Assembly (NCBI GenBank): GCA_045656705.1
Contig: JAZORR010000011.1
Coordinates: 22,034 to 86,033 of the forward strand
Length of the DNA stretch: 64,000 bases
Source of the DNA: RGIG4576 sp045656705
Lineage (GTDB): Bacteria > Bacteroidota > Bacteroidia > Bacteroidales > Muribaculaceae
Direction of reading: 5' to 3'
Below the pieces are notes generated by a model. The model did no database searches. It worked only from the letters and a program-made list of their open reading frames with translations, and was not told where the DNA came from. Shown here in pieces: positions 17,327 through 26,113 of this stretch. Position numbers and translations under genes: made by a program. Every line of letters starts with the position of its first letter. Within the stretch, counting starts at the first letter, position 1.

Positions 17327-19414
17327 ATGAAAAAAAATTTATTACTATTAGTTTTAATTTTATCACTCCAAACTATGGCAAATAGTCAAAACATTTTCTA
17401 TTCGGAGTTTAAAACCACAAATGGTGCTATACCTTTTGATAAAATTACAAATAGCGATTTTGAACCAGCTATTGTAAAAGGTATCGAAGAACAAACTCAA
17501 GAAATTAACGCAATCGTGAATCAGCGTAGTGTACCAACATTTGAAAACACAATTGTTGCTCTTGAAAAATCAGGTAAAACACTTAATCGTGTACTTGGTG
17601 TATTCTACCCATATATCTCAGCTAATTCAAATGATGAATTAATGGAGATATCTACAAAGGTTTCACCTATGCTTTCTGCTCATAACACAAGCATTAGCTT
17701 GAATGAAAAACTATGGGAACGCATAAAGTTTGTTTATGAAAATGCTGATAGATCAACTCTTGATAAAGAAGATTTAATGCTTTTAGACGAAACATATCTT
17801 TCTTTCTCAAGAAATGGTGCAAACTTAGAAGGTGAAAATCGTGAAAAATATCGCGAATTAACCAATGAATTATCAATGCTTACGCTTAAGTTTGGCCAAA
17901 ATGTTCTTAAAGAACTAAATACCTATGAAATCTGTCTTGAGGAAAGTGACCTAACAGGTTTACCTGAAGGTGTTATAGAAGCAGCTAAAATTGCAGCGCA
18001 AGAAAAAGGAAAAGAAGGATACCTTTTCACAATGGCTGCACCAAGTTATCGCCCATTTATGCAATATTCTTCTCGTCGTGATTTAAGAGAAAAGATGTAT
18101 CGCATATATAACACTCGTAACACGAAAGGTGAATATAGCAATATTGATGTTATGAGTAAGATTGCTGATACTCGTAGACAAATAGCAAACATTCTCGGAT
18201 ATAAGACTTTTGCCGAATACAAGCTATCACACACAATGGCACAATCACCTGAAAATGTATACGAACTACTTGATAACTTGAAAAAGGCATATCTTCCAGC
18301 ACAAAATAAGGAACTTAAAGAACTTGAAAAATTTGCTTGTGAAATAGAAGGTAAGAAAATTAAACTTGAAGCATGGGATTATAGTTATTACTTTAATAAA
18401 TTGAAAAATAGCAGATTTGATTTGAATGATGAAATGCTACGCCCATATTTCGAATTAAATAGTGTAATCGAAGGTGTTTTCGGTTTGGCTACAAAACTTT
18501 ATGGTATAAAATTTACAGAAAATCATGATGCACAAGTATTCCATCCTGAGGTACAAGCATTTAATGTCACCGATGCAGATGGCACATATATCGGTATGAT
18601 TTACACCGACTTCTTCCCTCGTGCATCAAAAAGAAGTGGAGCTTGGATGACTGATTTTAGAGCTCAATACATTGATGAAAATGGTAAAGATGTTCGCCCT
18701 TTGGTATCAATCACTATGAACTTTACAAAACCTACAGGAACAAAACCTTCTTTGCTTACATTTGACGAAGTTGAAACGTTCCTACATGAATTTGGTCATG
18801 GTCTACATGGTTTATTGAGCCAAGTAAAATACTCTTCACTATCAGGAACTTCTGTTTATAGAGATTTCGTGGAATTGCCATCTCAATTTAATGAAAATTA
18901 TCTTATTGAAAAGGAATTCTTGGATAGCTTCGCAAAACACTATATCACAGGAGAACCAATGCCACAAGAATTAATTAATAAGATTATTGCTTCAGCTCAA
19001 TTCGGAGCAGCTTATGCATGCGTGCGTCAATTGAGTTTTGGATATATGGATATGGCTTGGCATTCATTGACTGCACCAGCTGAAAATGCTTTTGCTGTAG
19101 AATATAATGCAATAAAAGATGTTCAATCATTCTCACCAGTTGAAGGTTGTCTTATGTCACCACAATTCTCACACATTTTCTCAGGTGGATATGCAGCTGG
19201 TTATTATAGTTATAAATGGGCAGAAGTATTAGAAGCTGATGCTTTTGCTAAATTTAAGGAAGATGGCATTTTCAATCAAGAAACAGCAAAATCATTTCGC
19301 GAAAATATCTTGAGCAAAGGTGGTACAGAAAAGCCTATGGAACTTTATAAGAAATTCCGTGGCCACGAACCTATGATTGATGCACTTCTTTCTCGTGATG
19401 GTTTGAAGAAATAA
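17327..19414 (+). CDS. M3 family zinc metallopeptidase (oligopeptidase A / Dcp type), exported
   Basis: This 695-residue zinc peptidase of family M3 has the motif FLHEFGHGLHGL (HExxH, about residues 485-489), with the third ligand expected in the downstream FVELPSQFNENY segment. The C-terminal AAYACVRQL and FSGGYAAGYYSYKWAEVL segments are typical of bacterial M3 enzymes such as peptidyl-dipeptidase Dcp. A signal peptide (MKKNLLLLVLILSLQTMANS) places it in the periplasm, where it would cleave short peptides. It follows the TPR gene by 12 nt and is closed by a strong terminator. Confidence 0.93.
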   Translation: MKKNLLLLVLILSLQTMANSQNIFYSEFKTTNGAIPFDKITNSDFEPAIVKGIEEQTQEINAIVNQRSVPTFENTIVALEKSGKTLNRVLGVFYPYISANSNDELMEISTKVSPMLSAHNTSISLNEKLWERIKFVYENADRSTLDKEDLMLLDETYLSFSRNGANLEGENREKYRELTNELSMLTLKFGQNVLKELNTYEICLEESDLTGLPEGVIEAAKIAAQEKGKEGYLFTMAAPSYRPFMQYSSRRDLREKMYRIYNTRNTKGEYSNIDVMSKIADTRRQIANILGYKTFAEYKLSHTMAQSPENVYELLDNLKKAYLPAQNKELKELEKFACEIEGKKIKLEAWDYSYYFNKLKNSRFDLNDEMLRPYFELNSVIEGVFGLATKLYGIKFTENHDAQVFHPEVQAFNVTDADGTYIGMIYTDFFPRASKRSGAWMTDFRAQYIDENGKDVRPLVSITMNFTKPTGTKPSLLTFDEVETFLHEFGHGLHGLLSQVKYSSLSGTSVYRDFVELPSQFNENYLIEKEFLDSFAKHYITGEPMPQELINKIIASAQFGAAYACVRQLSFGYMDMAWHSLTAPAENAFAVEYNAIKDVQSFSPVEGCLMSPQFSHIFSGGYAAGYYSYKWAEVLEADAFAKFKEDGIFNQETAKSFRENILSKGGTEKPMELYKKFRGHEPMIDALLSRDGLKK

Positions 19415-19445
19415 ATTGTTGAATTTTCATAAAAATCTATTTAAA

Positions 19446-19478
19446 AATAAGGGATTTATTAGTCCCTTATTTTTTTTA
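19446..19478 (+). terminator. Terminator after the M3 peptidase gene
   Basis: A 9-bp perfect stem (19446-19454 with 19463-19471) and an 8-nt loop are followed by seven or more T residues, a classic intrinsic terminator. Confidence 0.9.
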
Positions 19479-19492
19479 TCTCCTAAAATTAT

Positions 19493-19500
19493 TATATTTG
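19493..19500 (+). promoter_or_regulatory. Possible promoter -7 box for the dCMP deaminase operon
   Basis: TATATTTG is a perfect TAnnTTTG box directly after the preceding terminator; the upstream box is replaced by a T-run. It is the only good candidate before the five-gene operon that starts at 19561. Confidence 0.4.
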
Positions 19501-19560
19501 TACATTCATATATTTATACAAGATATTAACTATAATCGAAATAAACACAACAAGCTAAAT

Positions 19561-20004
19561 ATGGGAAACGATTCAGATAAACAAAAATCATTAGATATTC
19601 GTTATTTAAAAATGGCATCTATTTGGGCTGAAAATTCTTATTGTAAACGCAGACAGGTTGGAGCCTTAATTGTAAAAAATAAGATGATTATATCTGATGG
19701 TTTTAATGGTACTCCTTCTGGATTTGAGAATATTTGTGAAGATGAAAATGAGAATACAAAATCTTATGTATTACATGCTGAAGCTAATGCAATAACTAAA
19801 GTTGCAAGAACCAACAACAGCAGTGATAATGCCACATTATATGTAACTGCGTCTCCATGTATTGAATGTGCTAAATTAATCATACAAGCAGGTATCAAAC
19901 GTGTAGTTTTTTCTGAACTATACAGAATGAACGATGGAGTGGAATTGCTTAAGCGTGCAGGTATAGAATGTGAATATATACCTAAAGATTCATTTAATTA
20001 TTAA
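19561..20004 (+). CDS. dCMP deaminase family protein
   Basis: This 147-residue zinc deaminase most likely converts dCMP to dUMP for thymidylate synthesis. The ATG at 19561 (MGNDSDKQKS) is preferred; the frame is open to 19498 but that adds a 21-residue leader starting on the promoter box. The zinc and catalytic motifs are HAEANAI (about residue 75) and SPCIECAKLI (about residue 100). The N-terminal YLKMASIWAENSYCKRRQVGALIV matches ComEB/dCMP deaminases. It is the first gene of a tight operon with the S41 protease 18 nt downstream. Confidence 0.9.
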   Translation: MGNDSDKQKSLDIRYLKMASIWAENSYCKRRQVGALIVKNKMIISDGFNGTPSGFENICEDENENTKSYVLHAEANAITKVARTNNSSDNATLYVTASPCIECAKLIIQAGIKRVVFSELYRMNDGVELLKRAGIECEYIPKDSFNY

Positions 20005-20022
20005 AATTTAAAACAACATCGA

Positions 20023-21651
20023 ATGAAATCTCAAAAGAATATATTAATTATACTACCAATTGTAATTGCCGTATCTATAGTTATAGGTATTCAAATTGGT
20101 AATACATTCGCATTTAATTCGGGGATTAGAATTAACGACAGAAAGATAAACGAAGTATTAAGTCTTGTTGCAAATAGTTATGTTGATACGGTTAATATTG
20201 ATGAAATTGTTGAGCAAACTATTCCACAAATGCTTACACATCTCGACCCTCATACCAATTATATACCTGCAAAAGACCTAACAAATGTAAATGATGAACT
20301 TGATGGTTCTTTTAGTGGTATTGGTATTTCCTTTTTTATAATGAATGATACTGTGAGAATTGTAGAAGTGCTTTCTGGTGGGCCATCTGAAAAGGCTGGT
20401 CTTTTAGCAGGTGATAAAATCGTTGAAATTAATGACTCTTCTTTCGTAGGAAGTATTGTCAACAATCAATCAGTATTCAATCAACTTAGAGGCAAAAAAG
20501 GTACTATCGTAAAATTGGGTATCAAGCGAAACACAAGTTCTGATGTTTTACATTTTGACTTAGTAAGAGGTGATATCCCAGTAAATTCTATTGATGCAGC
20601 CTATATGGTGGACAAAAAAATTGGTTATATAAAAATTGCAAAATTTGCTCGTACCACATATAGCGAATTCCTTCAGTCACTCGTAAAACTAAAAAATGAA
20701 GGTGCTGAAAAATATATTCTCGATTTAAGAGGAAATGCTGGTGGATTTATGGAAATGGCTATTCTTATGACTAATGAATTTCTACAAGAAAATTCATTAA
20801 TAGTATATACAAAAGGAAGGGATTCCAAAGATAATCAACAATTTTGGAGTGATGGAAATGGATCATTTAAGAATGCAGAACTTGCTATTCTTATTGATGA
20901 ATACTCTGCCAGTGCAAGTGAAATTTTAGCGGGAGCAATACAAGACAATGATAGAGGTCTTGTAATAGGAAGAAGATCTTTTGGTAAAGGTTTGGTTCAG
21001 AAACAAATTGAGTTAAGAGATAGCAGTGCAATCAGACTCACTATTTCGAGATATTATACACCATCAGGAAGATGTATTCAAAAAGATTACAAAAATGGTG
21101 AAGATGCTTATCGTAAGGATATTTATGATAGATATTCACATGGTGAATTATCCCATAAGGATAGTATAAAGGTTGATACTACAAATCTATTTTACACTTC
21201 TCATAAAAGAAAAGTGTATGGAGGAGGTGGTATTACACCTGACATTTTTATACCAGCCGACACAAGTGGTATTACATCATATTATATAAATGTAAGTAAT
21301 GCGGGGCTTCTTCAAAAATTTGCTTACAGATATGCTGAAATTAATAGAAAAGAATTGTTAAAACTTGAGGATTATAAGCAATTTCTAAGAATTCTTCCAA
21401 GCGATTATTCTTTGTTAAATGATTTTGTGTCTTTTGCATCGGAAAATGGTGTACCAGCAAGGTGGTACTATATCAATATGTCAAAAGAATTAATTGTTAT
21501 TCAGTTGAAAGCATTAATAGCACGAGATATTTTTGGAAATAATGCGTTCTACCCTATTTACAACAAAAATGATAAGATGATACAAAAAGCCATTAAAGCT
21601 ATTAATGAAAATAAAGCTGCTTTTCCTCTAAGAAATCCTAATTTAGACTGA
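20023..21651 (+). CDS. S41 family C-terminal processing protease
   Basis: This 542-residue serine protease of the Ctp/Prc family acts in the periplasm. It has an N-terminal membrane anchor (ILIILPIVIAVSIVIGIQIG), a PDZ domain at about residues 85-170 (GIGISFF...SEKAGLLAGDKIVEIND), and the S41 catalytic core with nucleophile Ser in EYSASASEILAGA and the catalytic Lys in RRSFGKGLVQ. The C-terminal 130 residues form an extra helical domain common in Bacteroidetes CtpA. It sits between dCMP deaminase and 5-FTHF cyclo-ligase with a 4-nt gap to the latter. Confidence 0.94.
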   Translation: MKSQKNILIILPIVIAVSIVIGIQIGNTFAFNSGIRINDRKINEVLSLVANSYVDTVNIDEIVEQTIPQMLTHLDPHTNYIPAKDLTNVNDELDGSFSGIGISFFIMNDTVRIVEVLSGGPSEKAGLLAGDKIVEINDSSFVGSIVNNQSVFNQLRGKKGTIVKLGIKRNTSSDVLHFDLVRGDIPVNSIDAAYMVDKKIGYIKIAKFARTTYSEFLQSLVKLKNEGAEKYILDLRGNAGGFMEMAILMTNEFLQENSLIVYTKGRDSKDNQQFWSDGNGSFKNAELAILIDEYSASASEILAGAIQDNDRGLVIGRRSFGKGLVQKQIELRDSSAIRLTISRYYTPSGRCIQKDYKNGEDAYRKDIYDRYSHGELSHKDSIKVDTTNLFYTSHKRKVYGGGGITPDIFIPADTSGITSYYINVSNAGLLQKFAYRYAEINRKELLKLEDYKQFLRILPSDYSLLNDFVSFASENGVPARWYYINMSKELIVIQLKALIARDIFGNNAFYPIYNKNDKMIQKAIKAINENKAAFPLRNPNLD

Positions 21652-21655
21652 AAAC

Positions 21656-22198
21656 ATGAATGAGAAGAATAATATTAGATTGCATATCAAGTCATTAAAG
21701 CGTAATTTATCTAATAACGATATGATAAATTGCGCTGAAATGGTTTTCTCCAAGCTCTATTCATTAGATGAATGGAATAAAGCAACCAATATATTATTCT
21801 ATTATTCATTACCAGATGAATTACAAACGCTCCCTTTTATCGATCATTTAACCAATAAGAAGATATATATACCACGCGTAAATGGCGATAACCTTGACAT
21901 AATCAGATACGATAAAGAATCAATACAAAAGGGTTATCAGAATATTATGGAACCCATAGAATCTAATATTAGTGTGCAGATTAAAGATATAGACATTGTA
22001 TTAGTGCCAGGAATAGCTTTTGATTTAAATAAAAATCGGTTAGGAAGAGGCAAGGGTTTTTATGATAGATTATTAAACGGAAGTAAATGCATCAAGATAG
22101 CACTTGCCTATGATTTTCAGATATTAGAAAAGATACCTGCTCAACCTCACGATGTAAAAATGAATATTATTATTACTCCAAATCATATAATTAGATAA
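21656..22198 (+). CDS. 5-formyltetrahydrofolate cyclo-ligase
   Basis: This 180-residue enzyme would convert 5-formyl-THF and ATP to 5,10-methenyl-THF, returning stored folate to one-carbon metabolism. The C-terminal motif GRGKGFYDRLL (about residues 140-150) and the preceding VLVPGIAFDLNKNRLG are diagnostic of the MTHFS family. The N-terminal basic helix (HIKSLKRNLSNN) contributes the ATP site. It is in operon with the S41 protease upstream and the RIC-like gene 4 nt downstream. Confidence 0.93.
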   Translation: MNEKNNIRLHIKSLKRNLSNNDMINCAEMVFSKLYSLDEWNKATNILFYYSLPDELQTLPFIDHLTNKKIYIPRVNGDNLDIIRYDKESIQKGYQNIMEPIESNISVQIKDIDIVLVPGIAFDLNKNRLGRGKGFYDRLLNGSKCIKIALAYDFQILEKIPAQPHDVKMNIIITPNHIIR

Positions 22199-22202
22199 CA
22201 CT

Positions 22203-22850
22203 ATGGCGATTATTAATATAAATAGCAAACTCAGTGATATTGTAACATCTGAACCATCTACCTTAAGCGTATTAAATAGATTTGAAATTTATTTAGGCTT
22301 TGGAGACAAGACTATTACAGATATCTGTAAAGAAAAAAATATAGACGCTAATTTCCTTACTACGATTCTCAATACTTATATCAACGAAAATTATTTCCCT
22401 GAAGATACTTTAAAATCTTATAGTCAAAAGTTGATTTTGGAATATTTTATTAAGACAAATAACTACTATATTCGTTTTCAATTGCCTAATATTGAAAGAC
22501 ATTTTAATTCTTTTATTGAAAGAAGTGAAAAAGGAAATAAAAGTTTAGAATTACTCCGTCAGTTTTTTGATGAAGTGAAAAATGAATTAATCTCAAGAAT
22601 AGAACAAGACAAAGACTTACTATTAGGAAAGAACTATTATCCAAATACATTACCTGAAGAAGAAAATGACTCAATAGAAGACAAACTAAGTGATTTGGTA
22701 AATATGTTTGTAATTCACTTAAAAGGTAATTATGATATAAATTTGTGTCACGCCGTTCTTTTTGCTATTATTTCATTACAAAAAGACATTAGTCAAAATA
22801 ATAGATTAAGATATCGCATATTATTGCCTCTTTTAAAATCAGAATTATAA
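22203..22850 (+). CDS. Degenerate RIC/hemerythrin-like protein without iron ligands
   Basis: This 215-residue protein has the layout of RIC (YtfE/ScdA) iron-sulfur repair proteins: a short N-terminal domain (about residues 1-65) with the 'SVLNRFEIYLGFGDKTI' motif that replaces the usual 'FGIDFCCGG', then a four-helix bundle. In working di-iron proteins the helices carry His and Glu ligands; here the matching places read TNNYYIRF, IEQDKDLLL and QKDISQNNRLRYRILLP, so most or all ligands are gone and the N-terminal cysteines are missing. Its stop overlaps the start of the LuxR-type regulator by one base, indicating translational coupling. It may act as a partner of that regulator; this is inference. 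Confidence 0.75.
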   Translation: MAIININSKLSDIVTSEPSTLSVLNRFEIYLGFGDKTITDICKEKNIDANFLTTILNTYINENYFPEDTLKSYSQKLILEYFIKTNNYYIRFQLPNIERHFNSFIERSEKGNKSLELLRQFFDEVKNELISRIEQDKDLLLGKNYYPNTLPEEENDSIEDKLSDLVNMFVIHLKGNYDINLCHAVLFAIISLQKDISQNNRLRYRILLPLLKSEL

Positions 22851-23383
22851 TGAATGCAATAAATGTTGTTATTTTCCATGAGAATACTCTGGTAGCATAT
22901 GGTTTAATGAGATTAATGGTAGATACATTAAACATTAAACCCCAAATTGCAAATACACTAAATGATATAAATAATTATAATGATTATAATCTAATATTTA
23001 TATCATCATATCTTTACATTCAAAACTATCCTGATATAAATAATTTTAAGCATAAAATCATTATTATTACAGATAATGAAACTTCACGAGATAGTAATAA
23101 TGGTGTATTGTCTGCTACTTGGTCAACCGAAGATATAATTTCATACATTAGCTCACTTTCAACTAATATATGCGACAATAATGACACGCAAACTGAATTA
23201 TCAAAACGAGAATTGGAGGTATTAAAATTGATCGTAAAGGGTCATATCAATAAAGAGATAGCTAATATTTTAAATATCAGCATTAATACTGTATTAACAC
23301 ATAGAAAAAATATAACATCAAAATTAGGAATTAAAAGTGTTTCGGGATTAAGTGTGTATGCTATGATGAATGGATACATTTAA
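22850..23383 (+). CDS. LuxR-family transcriptional regulator with a receiver-like N-terminus
   Basis: This 177-residue protein has a C-terminal LuxR/NarL helix-turn-helix (about residues 117-177): LSKRELEVLKLIVKGHINKEIA followed by the recognition helix in SINTVLTHRKNI. The first 100 residues have receiver-like alternation (INVVIFHENTLVAYGLMRLM...YNLIFISSYLY), but the acidic pocket and the phospho-acceptor aspartate of true receivers are not visible. It is therefore probably phosphorylation-independent. The start overlaps the stop of the RIC-like gene by one base (TAATG). It ends the operon at the 23426-23457 terminator. Confidence 0.88.
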   Translation: MNAINVVIFHENTLVAYGLMRLMVDTLNIKPQIANTLNDINNYNDYNLIFISSYLYIQNYPDINNFKHKIIIITDNETSRDSNNGVLSATWSTEDIISYISSLSTNICDNNDTQTELSKRELEVLKLIVKGHINKEIANILNISINTVLTHRKNITSKLGIKSVSGLSVYAMMNGYI

Positions 23384-23425
23384 AAGATGATAATCAAATA
23401 TAGAAAATCAGTATTGTTAAATAAC

Positions 23426-23462
23426 ACAAAAGGCTAACTTGAAAGTTAGCCTTTTGTTATTT
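23426..23462. terminator. Bidirectional terminator between convergent genes
   Basis: A 14-bp perfect stem (23426-23439 with 23444-23457) and TGAA loop lie between the LuxR gene (plus) and the glucan phosphorylase gene (minus). A/T-rich sequence on both sides would allow use in both directions. Confidence 0.85.
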
Positions 23463-23480
23463 AAATAAATATTTAGAGGA

Positions 23481-26036
23481 TTAAATCCACTTAATATATG
23501 CGAAATCTTGACGGTGAGGAAGATCTGGGTTATTAGGATATACACGGAATGCATACTTAAACATACCAGCATCCTTCATAGTTTGCTTCAAGTTGTATGT
23601 TACAACATTACCTTCTTCTGCAACTACTTCAAATGGAATAGCTTCGTCAAACTTAACTGCACCATTTTCGTTCTTATAGATTACAAGTTCTACACCAAGA
23701 TTCTTTCCAAGACCTGCAGTATCAAGTTTTACTGTAGCTTCAACATTTGTTCCACATACAGGGGCATTATAGAAACCATCAGAGAGATTCATTTCTACAA
23801 CATTGATGTTGTCCCACTTAGCAGCAACATTTTCCTTCCAAGCTGCGATTTCCTTTGCCTTAGCATAACCATCTTGCATCAACACCTTAGAACGGATGCC
23901 TTCCTTTGAGTAGAAACGATCGATATAATCGTTAAGCATACGTTGCATAGTGTAATTTGGTGTAATATATGCAAATGAGTTCTTGATGAATTGGATCCAT
24001 TCAGGTGAATATCCCTTAGAGTTCTTAGCAAAGTACAATGGGATGATTTCATTCTCAAGCATTGAATAGATTGTTGCAGCATCAAGTTGGTCTTGTTGGT
24101 TTGTATCATTGTAAGTGATTTCGTCGGTCAAAGCCCAACCCGCATTCTTACGATAACCTTCATACCACCAACCATCAAGTACAGAGAAATTCAATACACC
24201 ATTCATTTCAGCCTTTTCACCTGAAGTACCAGATGCTTCAAGAGGACGAGTTGGGGTGTTCAACCAAATATCAACACCTGTTACAAGACGCTTAGCTACA
24301 ATCATATCGTAGTTTTCCAAGAAGATAATCTTACCAAGGAATTGTGGCATACGAGAGATTTCAATAATACGCTTGATAAGACCTTGACCACCACCATCAG
24401 CTGGGTGAGCCTTACCTGCAAATACGAATTGAACAGGGAATTGTTCGTTGTTTACAATCTTAGCCAAACGGTCAAGGTCAGTAAACAAAAGGTGTGCACG
24501 CTTGTATGTAGCAAAACGGCGAGCGAAACCAATAATCAACGCATTTGGGTTAATCTTTTCAGTAATCTTCACAATGCGAGATGGGTCACCTTGGTTCTTC
24601 AACCACTTTTCCTTGAAATCACGGCGAACAAAGTTGATAAACTTGTTCTTCATAGCCATACGAAGATTCCAAATATCTTCATCAGCTACATTCAACATAG
24701 GAGCCCAAGTTTCTTCCTTTGCTTGTTCTTCTACATAATCTTCACCAAGAACTTCCTTATAGTATGCTTTCCATTCAGAAGCAGCCCATGTAGGCATGTG
24801 AACACCATTAGTAACATATGACACATGTGATTCTTCTGGAGAATATCCCTTCCAAACACCTTGGAACATACTCTTAGAAACTTCACCATGCAACCAACTT
24901 ACACCATTAGCCTCTTGACATGTATTCAATGCAAATACACTCATTGAGAAGCGTTCGTTTGTATTTGGATTTTCACGACCCATATTCATAAGGTCTTGCC
25001 AGCTGATACCAAGTTTAGCTGGATATTCACCCATATATTTACCAAACAAACCTTCATCAAAATAGTCGTGTCCAGCAGGAACTGGAGTATGTACTGTGTA
25101 AAGAGAAGTTGAACGAACAAGTTCCAAAGCTACATTAAAATCAAGCTTTTCTTCTTGAACATAATCAACAAGGCGTTGCAAGTTCAATAGTGCAGCGTGT
25201 CCTTCATTACAGTGGAATAATTGAGTCTTAATGCCAAGACGCTTCAACATTAGGATACCACCGATACCAAGCATATATTCTTGCTTGATACGATTTTCCC
25301 AATCACCACCATACAATTGAGATGTAATTGGACGGTCAAATTCTGAGTTCTTATCATTGTCTGTATCAAGAAGATATAGATTCATACGACCTACATTAAC
25401 CTTCCAAATGTTAGCGTAGATTACGCGACCAGGATATGGCACTTCAAGCACGATTTGTGAACCATTTTCATCAAGAACAGGTTCGATAGGCAATTGGTTG
25501 AAGTTTTGTGGTTCGTAATTAGCCATTTGTTGACCATCAACAGATAGAGTTTGAGTAAAGTAACCATGCTTGTACAAGAAACCTACTGCAGTCATATCCA
25601 CACGAGAGTCAGATGCTTGCTTGATATAGTCACCAGCAAGGATACCAAGACCACCAGAATAAATCTTAAGACATGCACAAAGACCATATTCCATACTGAA
25701 GTATGCAATAGAAGGTACATCTGTACGCATTGGTTGACTCATGTAATTTCTGAAGCTTTTAACTACGCTTTCAATGCGAGCCATCATTGCTTCATCATTC
25801 ATAATTTCTTCATAACGCTCGTGGTCAATTTTTTGAAGCATCATTACTGGATTTTCACCAGTCGAACGCCACAAATCAGGGTCAATATCATGGAATAAGT
25901 TCTTACCTTCACTATTCCATACCCACCACAAGTTTTTCGACAATTCTTCAAGGTCTTTCAACTTTGAAGGAAGTACACTTTTTACTGTAATTTCTCTCCA
26001 ATTAGGAGTGTTTGTATTACTTACTTGTAATTTCAT
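23481..26036 (-). CDS. glgP: Alpha-glucan (glycogen) phosphorylase, GT35 with DUF3417 N-terminus
   Basis: This 851-residue enzyme releases glucose-1-phosphate from glycogen or maltodextrin. The first 100 residues are the DUF3417 domain (LKDLEELSKNLWWVWN), marking the short bacterial alpha-glucan phosphorylases. The catalytic core starts at PSIAYFSMEYGL and carries the pyridoxal-phosphate region RPLEASGTSGEKAEMNG, whose Lys holds the cofactor. The final 100 residues look like an added beta-domain (YNAPVCGTNVEATVKLDTAG). It is 77 nt downstream of glycogen synthase on the same strand, so synthesis and breakdown genes are adjacent and probably co-transcribed. Confidence 0.95.
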   Translation of the reverse strand: MKLQVSNTNTPNWREITVKSVLPSKLKDLEELSKNLWWVWNSEGKNLFHDIDPDLWRSTGENPVMMLQKIDHERYEEIMNDEAMMARIESVVKSFRNYMSQPMRTDVPSIAYFSMEYGLCACLKIYSGGLGILAGDYIKQASDSRVDMTAVGFLYKHGYFTQTLSVDGQQMANYEPQNFNQLPIEPVLDENGSQIVLEVPYPGRVIYANIWKVNVGRMNLYLLDTDNDKNSEFDRPITSQLYGGDWENRIKQEYMLGIGGILMLKRLGIKTQLFHCNEGHAALLNLQRLVDYVQEEKLDFNVALELVRSTSLYTVHTPVPAGHDYFDEGLFGKYMGEYPAKLGISWQDLMNMGRENPNTNERFSMSVFALNTCQEANGVSWLHGEVSKSMFQGVWKGYSPEESHVSYVTNGVHMPTWAASEWKAYYKEVLGEDYVEEQAKEETWAPMLNVADEDIWNLRMAMKNKFINFVRRDFKEKWLKNQGDPSRIVKITEKINPNALIIGFARRFATYKRAHLLFTDLDRLAKIVNNEQFPVQFVFAGKAHPADGGGQGLIKRIIEISRMPQFLGKIIFLENYDMIVAKRLVTGVDIWLNTPTRPLEASGTSGEKAEMNGVLNFSVLDGWWYEGYRKNAGWALTDEITYNDTNQQDQLDAATIYSMLENEIIPLYFAKNSKGYSPEWIQFIKNSFAYITPNYTMQRMLNDYIDRFYSKEGIRSKVLMQDGYAKAKEIAAWKENVAAKWDNINVVEMNLSDGFYNAPVCGTNVEATVKLDTAGLGKNLGVELVIYKNENGAVKFDEAIPFEVVAEEGNVVTYNLKQTMKDAGMFKYAFRVYPNNPDLPHRQDFAYIKWI

Positions 26037-26113
26037 AAAATAATTAATATCTATTTTGTTATATTATTTTTCACAACAATTACCATGCTAATGACATGGC
26101 AAGTCATACATTA

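Noticed and set aside
24342..24821. 159-codon antisense frame inside glucan phosphorylase
   Set aside because: The minus-strand phosphorylase is a full-length conserved enzyme; the antisense product has no recognisable feature.
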